This document shows, in pieces, positions 51,015 through 59,430 of a DNA stretch of 64,000 bases. The DNA is taken from positions 372,001 to 436,000 of the forward strand of contig NZ_LR699553.1 of NCBI RefSeq assembly GCF_902459535.1, read 5' to 3'. The notes under the pieces were generated by a model that ran no database searches, had not been told where the DNA came from, and was given only the letters and a program-made list of their open reading frames with translations. Position numbers and translations under genes: made by a program. Position 1 is the stretch's first letter. Every line of letters starts with the position of its first letter. The DNA is from Paraburkholderia dioscoreae (GTDB lineage Bacteria > Pseudomonadota > Gammaproteobacteria > Burkholderiales > Burkholderiaceae).

Positions 51015-53015
51015 ATGATTTCCCCGCTCGAAATGACGCTGTTCCTGCTGCTGGCATCGGTAGCGGGCGTGGTGACCTTTCGCTTTCTGAATCTTCCGCC
51101 AATGCTCGGCTATCTGACGGTGGGCATCGTCGTCGGGCCGCATGCGTTCGGTTTGATTCCCGACTCGGCGGGCGCGCAGAACCTGGCGGAATTCGGCGTC
51201 GTGTTCCTGATGTTTTCGATCGGGCTGGAGTTCTCGCTCGCCAAGCTGCGTTCCATGCGCCGCCTCGTGTTCGGTCTCGGCCTGCTGCAGGTGCTCGGCA
51301 CGATCGCGGTGGCGGTCACGCTCGGCTTCGTGCTGGAGCGCTGGGTGCATATCACGTGGCAGGCGAGCGTGGCGCTGGGCGGCGCGCTCGCCATGTCGTC
51401 GACGGCGATCGTCAGCAAGATGCTGGCGGAGCGGCTCGAGATCGAGACCGAGCACGGCCGCAATATCTTCGGTGTGCTGCTGTTCCAGGATCTGGCGGTG
51501 GTGCCGCTGCTGATCATCATCGCGGCGCTGGGCGGCAGTTCCAGGGATCTCGTGAGCTCGCTCGGCGTGGCGGCCATCAAGATCGTCGTGGCGCTGTCGC
51601 TGCTGCTGATCGTCGGGCAGCGCTTCATGACGCGCTGGTTCAACGTGGTGGCACGGCGCCGTTCGCAGGAATTGTTCATTCTGAACCTGTTGCTGGTGAC
51701 GCTCGGTTGCGCGTTCATCACCGACAAGTTCGGGTTGTCGCTCGCGCTCGGCGCGTTCATCGCCGGCATGTTGATCGCCGAGACGCCTTACCGGCATCAG
51801 GTGGAAGAAGATATCAAGCCGTTTCGCGACGTGCTGCTCGGGCTCTTCTTCATCACCACCGGCATGCTGCTCAATCCGCGTGTGATCTGGGAGCATCCGC
51901 TGATCGTGCTCGGCTTCCTGGTTGGGCCGATCCTGCTGAAAGCAGTCATGGTGACGGGCCTCTCGCGGCTCTTCGGCGCGTCGCCGGGCGTCGCGATGCG
52001 CACCGGCATCGGCCTCGCGCAAGCGGGCGAGTTCGGCTTCGTGCTGCTGAATCTGATTCTCGACAAGCATCTCGTCGACGCCACCCTGCTGCAGGCGATT
52101 CTCGCCGCCATGCTGCTGTCCATGCTGGCCGCGCCGTTCCTGATCCAGAACGCGGACCGCATCGTGCTGCGCCTGTCGTCGACTGAATGGATGATGCAGT
52201 CGTTGCAGATGACGCGCATCGCCACGCAGAGCCTGAAACAGAGCGGCCACGTGATCATTTGCGGCTATGGCCGGGCCGGGCAGAATCTGGCGCGCATGCT
52301 GGAGCACGAAGGGTTGTCGTACGTCGCGCTGGACCTGGATCCCGACCGCGTCGCGGCGGCGGCGGCGGCGGGCGAGTCGGTCGTATTCGGCGACGCCGGG
52401 CGCCGCGAGTCGCTGCTCGCCGCCGGTATCCACCGCGCGGCCGCCATTGCGATCACCTACGCGAACACGCCGTCGGCACTGCGCGTGCTGCACAACATTC
52501 ACGAACTGGAACCCACGCTGCCGGTCATCGTCCGTACCGTCGACGACTCCGATCTGGAAAAGCTGCTGGCCGCGGGAGCGACCGAAGTGATTCCGGAAAT
52601 CGTCGAAGGCAGTCTGATGCTCGCCTCGCACACGCTCGTGGTGATGGGCGTGCCGATGCGGCGGGTGGTGCGCCGGGTCGAGGAAATGCGCGATGAGCGC
52701 TACGCGCTGCTGCGCGGCTATTTCCATGGCGCCGACGACGTGGACGACGACGACGGTCACGAACAGGTGCGGCTACAATCGGTGCCGGTCGACGAAAACT
52801 CGGACGCCGTGGGCCGCACGCTCGCGGAACTAGGCCTTTTCGAGGTGGGCGTCGAAGTGACGGCGATTCGCCGGCACGGCATTCGCGGCGTCGAGCCGGA
52901 TCCGTCCACCAAGCTGCGCTCGAGCGATATCGTGGTGTTGCGCGGTTTGCCCGAACAGCTGGCGGAGGCCGAGGAACGGCTCTCGAAGCATCGGCGCGCG
53001 GGCGCCGCCGCCTAG
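51015..53015 (+). CDS. KefB/YbaL-type monovalent cation:proton antiporter
   Basis: A 666-residue CPA2-family transporter. Residues about 1-385 form the membrane part (FLNLPPMLGYLTVGIVVGPHAFG, VFLMFSIGLEFSLAKL, GGALAMSSTAIVSKML, GLAQAGEFGFVLL). A TrkA-N/RCK nucleotide-binding domain follows from about residue 412 (VIICGYGRAGQNLARMLEHEG). A short acidic insert (ADDVDDDDGHE, near 576) and a TrkA-C domain complete the protein. It probably exports K+ or Na+ under NAD(H) or ligand control. ATG 51015 (MISPLEMTLF) matches relatives. No KefF/KefG-type partner gene is next to it. Confidence 0.92.
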   Translation: MISPLEMTLFLLLASVAGVVTFRFLNLPPMLGYLTVGIVVGPHAFGLIPDSAGAQNLAEFGVVFLMFSIGLEFSLAKLRSMRRLVFGLGLLQVLGTIAVAVTLGFVLERWVHITWQASVALGGALAMSSTAIVSKMLAERLEIETEHGRNIFGVLLFQDLAVVPLLIIIAALGGSSRDLVSSLGVAAIKIVVALSLLLIVGQRFMTRWFNVVARRRSQELFILNLLLVTLGCAFITDKFGLSLALGAFIAGMLIAETPYRHQVEEDIKPFRDVLLGLFFITTGMLLNPRVIWEHPLIVLGFLVGPILLKAVMVTGLSRLFGASPGVAMRTGIGLAQAGEFGFVLLNLILDKHLVDATLLQAILAAMLLSMLAAPFLIQNADRIVLRLSSTEWMMQSLQMTRIATQSLKQSGHVIICGYGRAGQNLARMLEHEGLSYVALDLDPDRVAAAAAAGESVVFGDAGRRESLLAAGIHRAAAIAITYANTPSALRVLHNIHELEPTLPVIVRTVDDSDLEKLLAAGATEVIPEIVEGSLMLASHTLVVMGVPMRRVVRRVEEMRDERYALLRGYFHGADDVDDDDGHEQVRLQSVPVDENSDAVGRTLAELGLFEVGVEVTAIRRHGIRGVEPDPSTKLRSSDIVVLRGLPEQLAEAEERLSKHRRAGAAA

Positions 53016-53101
53016 CGCCTGTACCCCGGCGGGGCGCGTTCCTGCCGTGGCGTCCTGGTTTGGTTTTTCATCGGACCTGTCGAGGTCCATCCGGAGACAT
53101 C

Positions 53102-53668
53102 ATGTCCAACGCGCTTCCGAGCGCGCCGCTCGATGCGGCCGATTACATCAAAAGCCACATTCGCACCGTGCCTGACTGGCCGGAGCCGGGCGTGCAGTTC
53201 CGCGATATCACACCGCTCCTGCAGGAGCCGAAGTCGCTGCGCGTGCTGATCGATCTGTTCGTACAGCGCTATATCGAGGCGAAGCTCGACTACATTGCCG
53301 GGCTGGATGCGCGCGGTTTCATTATCGGGCCGATTCTCGCGTATGAACTGAACCTCGGCTTCATTCCGATCCGCAAGGCGGGCAAGCTGCCCTACAACCG
53401 GCTCGCGCAATCCTATGAGCTCGAATACGGCTGCGCAACCGTCGAGATTCACGAAGACGCCTGCAAGCCGGGCGACCGCGTGGTCATCATCGACGACCTG
53501 ATCGCCACGGGCGGCACGATGATGGCCGGCAAGATCCTGCTCGAACGGCTCGGCGCGGTCGTGGTGGAAGGCGCGGCGATTATCGATCTGCCCGAACTCG
53601 GCGGCTCGAAGCTGCTGCGTGACGGTGGCCTGGCGCTCTATACGGTGACCGGATTCGAAGGGCATTGA
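53102..53668 (+). CDS. apt: Adenine phosphoribosyltransferase
   Basis: A 188-residue purine salvage enzyme that makes AMP from adenine and PRPP. It has the N-terminal hood (YIKSHIRTVPDWPEPGVQFRDITPLL), ARGFIIGPILAYEL, IRKAGKLPYN, and the PRPP loop RVVIIDDLIATGGTMMAG. ATG 53102 follows CGGAG. The PRPP it uses is made by prs in the same window. It lies 86 bases after the antiporter gene. Confidence 0.97.
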   Translation: MSNALPSAPLDAADYIKSHIRTVPDWPEPGVQFRDITPLLQEPKSLRVLIDLFVQRYIEAKLDYIAGLDARGFIIGPILAYELNLGFIPIRKAGKLPYNRLAQSYELEYGCATVEIHEDACKPGDRVVIIDDLIATGGTMMAGKILLERLGAVVVEGAAIIDLPELGGSKLLRDGGLALYTVTGFEGH

Positions 53669-53757
53669 TCATTGGCGGTCAATCCGCTGTGAACTCGTTC
53701 TTTATGCCCACCGAGCAGTGCTCACCCGCCAGGACCGCGAACAGTTTGGAGCTTTAC

Positions 53758-54606
53758 ATGACTTTGCCTTGCATCACCGCCGCGCGCCGCTTCGACGTGC
53801 AGGCCCACGTGCCGTTCTGGATCGACACCGGACAGGTCGGCTGGATCCGCGCGAGCGACGTGCCGTCACTCGCGCGCTGGCCCGACGTGTTCGACCTGGA
53901 CAATGCCCGTGTGACGCTGACGCCCACGTTCAATACGGTGGATTTGCGCAGCGCCGCGCTCGGTTCCGTGATCGGCGCGCTCGCCGCCGAAGGCCGCATT
54001 CCGGGCTGGCGCAACGAAACCTACGCGATCCGCAATGCGTTCGATGCGCCGCCGCTCGCGTATATCGAACGCGCGGCTTCGCGCTTCTTCGGCACGATGA
54101 CCTACGCGGTGCATCTGAACGGCGTCGTAGAATACGTAGATGGCGCACCGCAATTGTGGATCGCGCGCCGCAGCGACACCAAGGCGACCGACCCGGGCAT
54201 GCTCGACAATGTCGTGGCAGGGGGGATTGGCTGGGGCTTTGGTGTCGAGGCGACGATCATCAAGGAGTGCTGGGAAGAAGCCGGCATTCCCGAGGAGATC
54301 GCCGCCCGCGCCGTGGCCGGCCGCACCGCGCATGTGCTGCAGTCGTTGCCGGAAGGCACGCAGGCCGAGCAGATTTTCATCTACGACCTCGCGCTGCCGG
54401 CGGATTTCGCGCCGCGCAATCAGGACGGCGAAGTGGGCGAGCACCGGCTCGCGCGCATCGACGAAGTGGCGCGCTGGATCGAGGAGGGCGCGATGACGGT
54501 CGACGCGAGCCTGGCCACGCTGGATTGCCTGTTGCGCCGCCGCTGGATCGATGAAGACGCATGCGCCGGGATAGAGGTTCTGTTCGTGCCGCCGGTGTTC
54601 GCCTGA
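53758..54606 (+). CDS. NUDIX hydrolase with DUF4743 domain
   Basis: A 282-residue protein. The N-terminal half (residues about 1-115) is the DUF4743 region (PFWIDTGQVGWIRASDVPSL, GWRNETYAIRN). The NUDIX domain follows with KECWEEAGI as the catalytic helix end of the Nudix box. The earlier part (AGGIGWGFGVEATII) lacks the standard first glutamate, as is usual for this subfamily. Eukaryotic relatives act on thiamine-related diphosphates or other small phosphates; the bacterial substrate is unknown to me. It starts 89 bases after apt. Confidence 0.88.
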   Translation: MTLPCITAARRFDVQAHVPFWIDTGQVGWIRASDVPSLARWPDVFDLDNARVTLTPTFNTVDLRSAALGSVIGALAAEGRIPGWRNETYAIRNAFDAPPLAYIERAASRFFGTMTYAVHLNGVVEYVDGAPQLWIARRSDTKATDPGMLDNVVAGGIGWGFGVEATIIKECWEEAGIPEEIAARAVAGRTAHVLQSLPEGTQAEQIFIYDLALPADFAPRNQDGEVGEHRLARIDEVARWIEEGAMTVDASLATLDCLLRRRWIDEDACAGIEVLFVPPVFA

Positions 54607-54706
54607 CCGCCGTAAAGGTGCGCATGCAACGAACTTGCCGAAACGCGCTGCATCGAACCATGCACACTGAACAAACCACGCATTGAAGAAGGGAGTCACC
54701 CAGGTC

Positions 54707-55576
54707 ATGTCGACCGATCACAGCTTTATCCTCAAACTGTCGTGCGCCGACCGGCCCGGCATCGTTCACGCCGTGTCGGGCTTTCTGTTCGAGCGGGGCA
54801 GCAACATTCTCGACTCCGCGCAGTTCGGCGACAGCCGCACGGGCGAGTTCTTCATGCGCGTGCATTTTCAGCAGGTGGGCGGCGATCCGGGTCTGGAGGC
54901 GTTGCGCACGTCGTTCGCGACGCTCGCAGAACAGTTCGGCATGCGCTGGGAGTTGCACGACGCGTCGGTCAAGCCGCGCGTGGTGATCATGGTGTCAAAG
55001 ATCGGCCATTGTCTGAACGATCTGCTGTTCCGTTACCGCACCGGCCAGCTGGGTATCGAGATTGCGGCGATCATCTCGAACCACAAGGAGTTCTATCAAC
55101 TCGCCGCCAGCTACGACATTCCGTTCCATCACTTCCCGCTGATGGGCGCCACGCCCGACGCGAAAGCCGCACAGGAAGCGCGCGTGCTCGAAGTGATCGA
55201 CGAGCATCAAGCCGACCTCGTGGTGCTCGCGCGCTACATGCAGATTCTGTCGCCGAAGCTGTGCGAAGCGCTGGCCGGCCGCGCGATCAACATTCATCAC
55301 TCGTTCCTGCCGAGCTTCAAGGGTGCGAAGCCGTATTACCAGGCGTTCGACCGCGGTGTGAAGCTGATCGGCGCGACGGCCCATTACGTGACGACGGATC
55401 TCGACGAAGGTCCGATCATCGAGCAGGAAGTGGAGCGCGTCGACCACAGCATGACGCCGGAGCAATTGACGGCGATCGGCCGCGACGTCGAATGCGTGAC
55501 GCTCGCGCGCGCGGTGAAGTGGCACGTGGAGCATCGCGTCGTATTGAACGGCAGCAAGACGGTGGTGTTTCGCTAA
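54707..55576 (+). CDS. purU: Formyltetrahydrofolate deformylase
   Basis: A 289-residue enzyme that hydrolyses 10-formyltetrahydrofolate to formate and tetrahydrofolate, balancing one-carbon units and supplying formate for PurT. Residues about 1-85 are an ACT domain (LKLSCADRPGIVHAVSGFLFERGSNI). The rest is a formyltransferase fold with GRAINIHHSFLPSFKGAKPYYQAF and the late aspartate in TTDLDEGPIIEQ. ATG 54707 gives the family length; a TTG at 54683 is possible but unlikely. A strong symmetrical terminator follows. Confidence 0.96.
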   Translation: MSTDHSFILKLSCADRPGIVHAVSGFLFERGSNILDSAQFGDSRTGEFFMRVHFQQVGGDPGLEALRTSFATLAEQFGMRWELHDASVKPRVVIMVSKIGHCLNDLLFRYRTGQLGIEIAAIISNHKEFYQLAASYDIPFHHFPLMGATPDAKAAQEARVLEVIDEHQADLVVLARYMQILSPKLCEALAGRAINIHHSFLPSFKGAKPYYQAFDRGVKLIGATAHYVTTDLDEGPIIEQEVERVDHSMTPEQLTAIGRDVECVTLARAVKWHVEHRVVLNGSKTVVFR

Positions 55577-55611
55577 AGCGGTTGATCGCTTTGCAGTAGA
55601 GGGTTGAGGGC

Positions 55612-55650
55612 AAATGGCGGCGGCCGGATCACTCCGGCGCCGCCATTTTG
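55612..55650. terminator. Bidirectional terminator between purU and the PepSY gene
   Basis: AAATGGCGGC (55612-55621) pairs with GCCGCCATTT (55639-55648), and inside GCCGG pairs with CCGGC. It is placed between converging genes. Confidence 0.8.
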
Positions 55651-55654
55651 CCAA

Positions 55655-56881
55655 CTAGGGTCGCGCCGCGGACCGGCCCGCATCCCGCGCGGCACCCGCG
55701 TTTTGCGCGGAACGGCGGCGCGCGTTCAGCTTCTTTAGCCAGATCAGCAGTCCGGTCGCGCTCAGCACGGCGACCGCAACGCCGACTGCACTAATCAGAA
55801 TCCGTCCGCCGAGACCGAGGATACGTCCCGAGTGCAGCGGGAATTGCACCTGCAGGAAGACGTCGCCCGCCGTGCCCTTGCCGGGGATCTGCGCGGCGAG
55901 CTGCCTGCCGGTGGCCGCGTCCCAATACATCCACGGATTGCCGAGACCGATGTCGCCGTGGTCATTGCCGGTCGCGTAGAAACCGACGCCATACGCATGC
56001 ATGAATTCAGCGTAGTAGATGCCGCCCGGCGCGACGCCGAGGTTCCGCGCTTTGCCGGCCTGCTCGGCCAATTGCACGATGCGCTCGCGGCTCAACACCG
56101 TGTCGCCGGGTTGCGGCGCGCGGCGGATTTCAGGGTTGTTGACCGGATCCGGCGTGAGCTTCGAGAACAGCGACACGATGGGGCGCACCACCGGCGCTGA
56201 AAGATTCATCGATATCGATGTCAGCGCAACGATCATCAGCAGGCCCCAGATCCATACGCCGCCTGAGCGGTGCAGATCGAAAGTGAGCGCATAGCCGCCG
56301 CGCCCAAAGCGGAACGCGAACGACTTGCGCCACACCTTGGCGCTCGGAAACGACAGCCACAGCGCGATCACGCTGTCGAACAGCCAGACGATGCCGACGA
56401 TCCCCATCAGCCACGTACCGATATCGACGCCGCTCGTGAAGGGCAGTTGCAGTGTGTAGTGGAGCTTGTAGATGAACGGGATCAGATTGAGCCGCGCGAG
56501 CGAGACGGCGCCCCATTCGCGGCGCCCCTGGATTTCGCCGGTGGCGGGGTCGACGGCGATCTGATTGAAGTCGAGCGGATAGGGTTGCCGCGTGGCCGGG
56601 TCGGTACGCGGCAGCACCATCATTTGCAGCGTGTGGCCCGGTTCGGCCGCGAGCGGCAGATAGGTCACCTGCAGACGCGGATCGGCGGCTTCCACGCGGC
56701 GCGCCAGTTCCAGGCCCGACAGCGCCGTGCCGGCGGTGCGCGCCTTGAAGAACGACGGGTTCAGCGCCGCATCGAGCTCATGGTCCCACGCGATGACCGC
56801 GCCGGTGAGGCCGGCGATGAACAGAAATAGCGCTGTGGCAACACCGAACCAGCGATGCAGGCGGACGAGCTGCCGCCTCAT
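55655..56881 (-). CDS. PepSY-associated transmembrane protein (PiuB-like), probably iron-regulated
   Basis: A 408-residue membrane protein with four main helices: about residues 10-32 after MRRQLVRLHRWFGV, about 165-190, about 215-240 and about 365-390. A periplasmic PepSY-type segment contains VTYLPLAAEPGHTLQMMVLP and ATGEIQGRREWGAVSLARLNLIPFIYKLHYTL. Histidines in LHRWFG, KLHYTL and FDLHRSGG could bind heme, as proposed for ferric-siderophore reductases of this class. It diverges from a TonB-dependent siderophore receptor, and a Fur-like site lies 56 bases before its ATG. A role in siderophore iron reduction is therefore likely but inferred. Confidence 0.88.
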   Translation of the reverse strand: MRRQLVRLHRWFGVATALFLFIAGLTGAVIAWDHELDAALNPSFFKARTAGTALSGLELARRVEAADPRLQVTYLPLAAEPGHTLQMMVLPRTDPATRQPYPLDFNQIAVDPATGEIQGRREWGAVSLARLNLIPFIYKLHYTLQLPFTSGVDIGTWLMGIVGIVWLFDSVIALWLSFPSAKVWRKSFAFRFGRGGYALTFDLHRSGGVWIWGLLMIVALTSISMNLSAPVVRPIVSLFSKLTPDPVNNPEIRRAPQPGDTVLSRERIVQLAEQAGKARNLGVAPGGIYYAEFMHAYGVGFYATGNDHGDIGLGNPWMYWDAATGRQLAAQIPGKGTAGDVFLQVQFPLHSGRILGLGGRILISAVGVAVAVLSATGLLIWLKKLNARRRSAQNAGAARDAGRSAARP

Positions 56882-56936
56882 GGGCGAGCCGACGGAGCGG
56901 AATTCGAATGGCGTGTCACGACAGAGGCTTGATGTA

Positions 56937-56955
56937 AATGGGAATTGTTCGCATC
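56937..56955. promoter_or_regulatory. Fur-box-like site upstream of the PepSY gene
   Basis: AATGGGAAT-T-GTTCGCATC, a 9-1-9 site with partial symmetry. Its left half is identical to the left half of the stronger box at 57150. Confidence 0.55.
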
Positions 56956-57081
56956 TTATGGAATCATGCCACGCGCTGCAAGTTTGTCGTAAGTGCGGCG
57001 TAGCGACGCAACACTCCCCAAGCCTTGCGTTTTTCCAGGAGGTCCGGCCAGCAAGGCTTTCCTCACAGATAGGGCAAGCAC

Positions 57082-57100
57082 ATGCGACAAAATGTCGCAT
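57082..57100. promoter_or_regulatory. Perfect 8-3-8 palindrome in iron-control region
   Basis: ATGCGACA (57082-57089), AAA, TGTCGCAT (57093-57100). It lies between the two Fur-like boxes, 102 bases before the receptor start. It may be an operator for a further regulator, or a hairpin in a long leader. Confidence 0.55.
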
Positions 57101-57149
57101 ATCAAAGTTTACAATTCGCATAAATCTTCGGCATCATCGCGGCTCGGTG

Positions 57150-57168
57150 AATGGGAATTATTCTCATT
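57150..57168. promoter_or_regulatory. Fur box upstream of the siderophore receptor
   Basis: AATGGGAAT-T-ATTCTCATT: a 9-1-9 inverted repeat with a single mismatch, resembling the Fur consensus GATAATGAT-A-ATCATTATC. It is 34 bases before the receptor ATG. Confidence 0.75.
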
Positions 57169-57201
57169 TGATTGAGGATTCAGGGACTGCGGGGATCAGC
57201 G

Positions 57202-59370
57202 ATGAACGTAGAAAACGGCCTGCGAGCGCCGAAGAAAAGAATGACAGTGCGACCATTGCAATGGGCGGCGTGTCTGGCATTTGCCGCGAGTCATGCGGCG
57301 TGGGCACAGCAGGCGTCGGGTACGCCGGTGTCGGAGCCGGCCGGCGAAGAAGCGCTGCCGGCCGTCAAGGTCACGGCGGCGCAAGACACCGCGCAGCATC
57401 TGAAGGAAGACGTCAGCAGCGGTGCGCTCGGCACGCGTTCCCAACTCGACACGCCGTTCTCGACCACTGTAGTTACGAGTGAAGACCTGCAGGATCGCCA
57501 GCCGTCCAAACTCGGCGACGTGTTCGCCACCGACGCTTCCGTCTCCGACAACGGCAACGCCTACAACGCATGGGCCACCTATCTGACGGTGCGCGGCATG
57601 CAGCTCGACTGGCAGTCGGGCTTCAAGATCGACGGCATGCCGTTCAACAGTTACGGCATCACGATGCCGTACGAACAGCTCGAGAAAGTGGAACTGCTCA
57701 AGGGGCTGACCGGATTCATGTACGGCTTCGGCGCCCCGGGCGGCGTGGTCAACTACGTGACGAAAAAGCCGCCGGTCTCGACGACGCCGGTGCGCAGCGT
57801 CGACATCGGCTATTTCACCGACGGCGTGTGGACCGAACATGCGGATCTCGGCGGCCGCGTCGGTCCGGCCGGCATGTTCGGCTACCGTCTGAACGCGACG
57901 CACGAAGAAGGCAAGACGTATAACGACGGCAACGTGCGGCGCGACTCGGTGTCGGTCGCGCTCGACGCGCGTATCACCCGCGACCTCACGGCCACATTCG
58001 GCGCGCTGTATCAGGAGCGTCATTCGAGCGGCATTACCGGCGCGATCTCGACGGCGCAATATCCGGGCACAGTCCTGCCGCATACGATGAGCGGCGGCAC
58101 CGGCGACCTCTCCGGTCCCGACCAGCATCTGAACACGAACGTCCAGCTCTATACCGCGGGCTTCCAGTACAACCTGGGCCCGGACTGGACGCTGAATGCG
58201 AACTACAGCTACAGCAAAAGCTCACGTGATCGCAACGAGAGCACCTATTACCTTCAGAACAGCGCCGGCGATTACACCGACAGCCGCTTCGCCGGCAAGG
58301 AAGGGCATCAGTTGAGCTTGTGGCAAGTGTCGGCGCAAGGCAGCGTGAAGACGGGACCGTTCCAGCACCAGCTCGTGATCGGCGCGGCGTATCAGCGTCA
58401 AACGAACGACTACGGCGCGAACAGTTTCTTTGGTGACATCGGTAGCGGCAACCTCTATCAGCCGAACACCAATACCTTCTACAGCGTGCCGAACTACTAC
58501 ACCTATCGCGACAGCGACATCACGCAAAAAGCGCTGTTCGCGAACGATACGATCCAGTTGACGCAACGCTGGTCGGTACTCGGCGGCGTGCGTTACACGA
58601 ACTACGAGCAGCACGGCTATTCCACCACTGGGGCGACCACGTCGACTTATAGCCAGAACGGCGTCGTGACGCCGACGGTGGCACTGATGTTCAAGCTCGC
58701 GCCGACCACGACGCTGTACACGAGCTACGTCGAGTCGCTGGAAGCGGGCACCGTGGTGGGCGACACGTACGCGAACCGCGGTGAACTGCTCAAGCCGTTG
58801 CGCAGCAAGCAGTACGAAGTCGGCATCAAGAGCGAGCATGAGCACTGGAGCGCGACGGCCGCGCTATTCCGGATCGAACGCGGCTCGGCTTACGCGAACA
58901 GCGCCAACGTCTATACGCAGGACGGCGAGTCGATTTTCCAGGGCGTGGAGCTCGGCGGCGACGTGCGCCTCGGCGCGAGCTGGAACGTCGGCGGCGATCT
59001 CATGTGGATCAACACCAGGTACGAGAAGGGCGCGGCCAATAACGGTAACCGTGTGGCCGGCGCGCCGCAGTTCGTGGTGGCGGGTCACGCAACCTACTCG
59101 GTGCCGTATGTGCCGGGGCTGCGCATCGGCGCCGACGCGAAGTTCACCGGCAACACCGGCATACGTCCGGCAGGCAATCTGGATGCGCCCGGCTACATGC
59201 TCGTCAATCTCGGTGCGAGCTACGCCACGCGTATAGGCGGCTACGATGTGACGTTCCGCGCGGCGATCGACAACCTGCTCAATCGCCGCTATTGGGAGTA
59301 TCAATACGCGGATTATGTGACGCCGGGCGATCCGCGCACGTTGTCGCTGAATGCGCGCATCGACTTCTGA
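57202..59370 (+). CDS. TonB-dependent siderophore receptor
   Basis: A 722-residue outer-membrane receptor for a ferric siderophore. After the signal peptide (ending near SHAAWA-QQ), a TonB box-like LPAVKVTA lies near residue 52. The plug domain follows with TPFSTTVVTSEDLQDRQPSKLGDVF, YLTVRGMQLDWQSGFKIDGMPF and LEKVELLKGLTGFMYGFGAPGGVVNYVTKKP. The 22-strand barrel ends in the expected aromatic residue (ARIDF). ATG 57202 is used; a TTG at 57172 is possible. There is no N-terminal signalling domain or FecI/FecR pair, so Fur is the likely main control. The siderophore is not identifiable. Confidence 0.94.
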   Translation: MNVENGLRAPKKRMTVRPLQWAACLAFAASHAAWAQQASGTPVSEPAGEEALPAVKVTAAQDTAQHLKEDVSSGALGTRSQLDTPFSTTVVTSEDLQDRQPSKLGDVFATDASVSDNGNAYNAWATYLTVRGMQLDWQSGFKIDGMPFNSYGITMPYEQLEKVELLKGLTGFMYGFGAPGGVVNYVTKKPPVSTTPVRSVDIGYFTDGVWTEHADLGGRVGPAGMFGYRLNATHEEGKTYNDGNVRRDSVSVALDARITRDLTATFGALYQERHSSGITGAISTAQYPGTVLPHTMSGGTGDLSGPDQHLNTNVQLYTAGFQYNLGPDWTLNANYSYSKSSRDRNESTYYLQNSAGDYTDSRFAGKEGHQLSLWQVSAQGSVKTGPFQHQLVIGAAYQRQTNDYGANSFFGDIGSGNLYQPNTNTFYSVPNYYTYRDSDITQKALFANDTIQLTQRWSVLGGVRYTNYEQHGYSTTGATTSTYSQNGVVTPTVALMFKLAPTTTLYTSYVESLEAGTVVGDTYANRGELLKPLRSKQYEVGIKSEHEHWSATAALFRIERGSAYANSANVYTQDGESIFQGVELGGDVRLGASWNVGGDLMWINTRYEKGAANNGNRVAGAPQFVVAGHATYSVPYVPGLRIGADAKFTGNTGIRPAGNLDAPGYMLVNLGASYATRIGGYDVTFRAAIDNLLNRRYWEYQYADYVTPGDPRTLSLNARIDF

Positions 59371-59374
59371 GCAT

Positions 59375-59400
59375 GAAAAAAGCGGCACCGAAGTGCCGCT
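59375..59400 (-). terminator. Intrinsic terminator of the AI-2E transporter gene
   Basis: Perfect 8-bp stem AGCGGCAC/GTGCCGCT (59381-59388, 59393-59400) with a CGAA loop. Leftward it is followed by TTTTTT. For the rightward receptor gene it lacks a T run. Confidence 0.75.
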
Positions 59401-59430
59401 CTGGTTCGCCTGGCCGCTCCGCCTGCCGGC

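Larger units (their letters stand above)
56882..57201. other. Divergent iron-control region between PepSY gene and siderophore receptor
   Basis: A 320-base AT-richer gap with a Fur-like box near each gene and a perfect palindrome at 57082-57100. I see no small gene or convincing -35/-10 pair in it. Confidence 0.6.
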
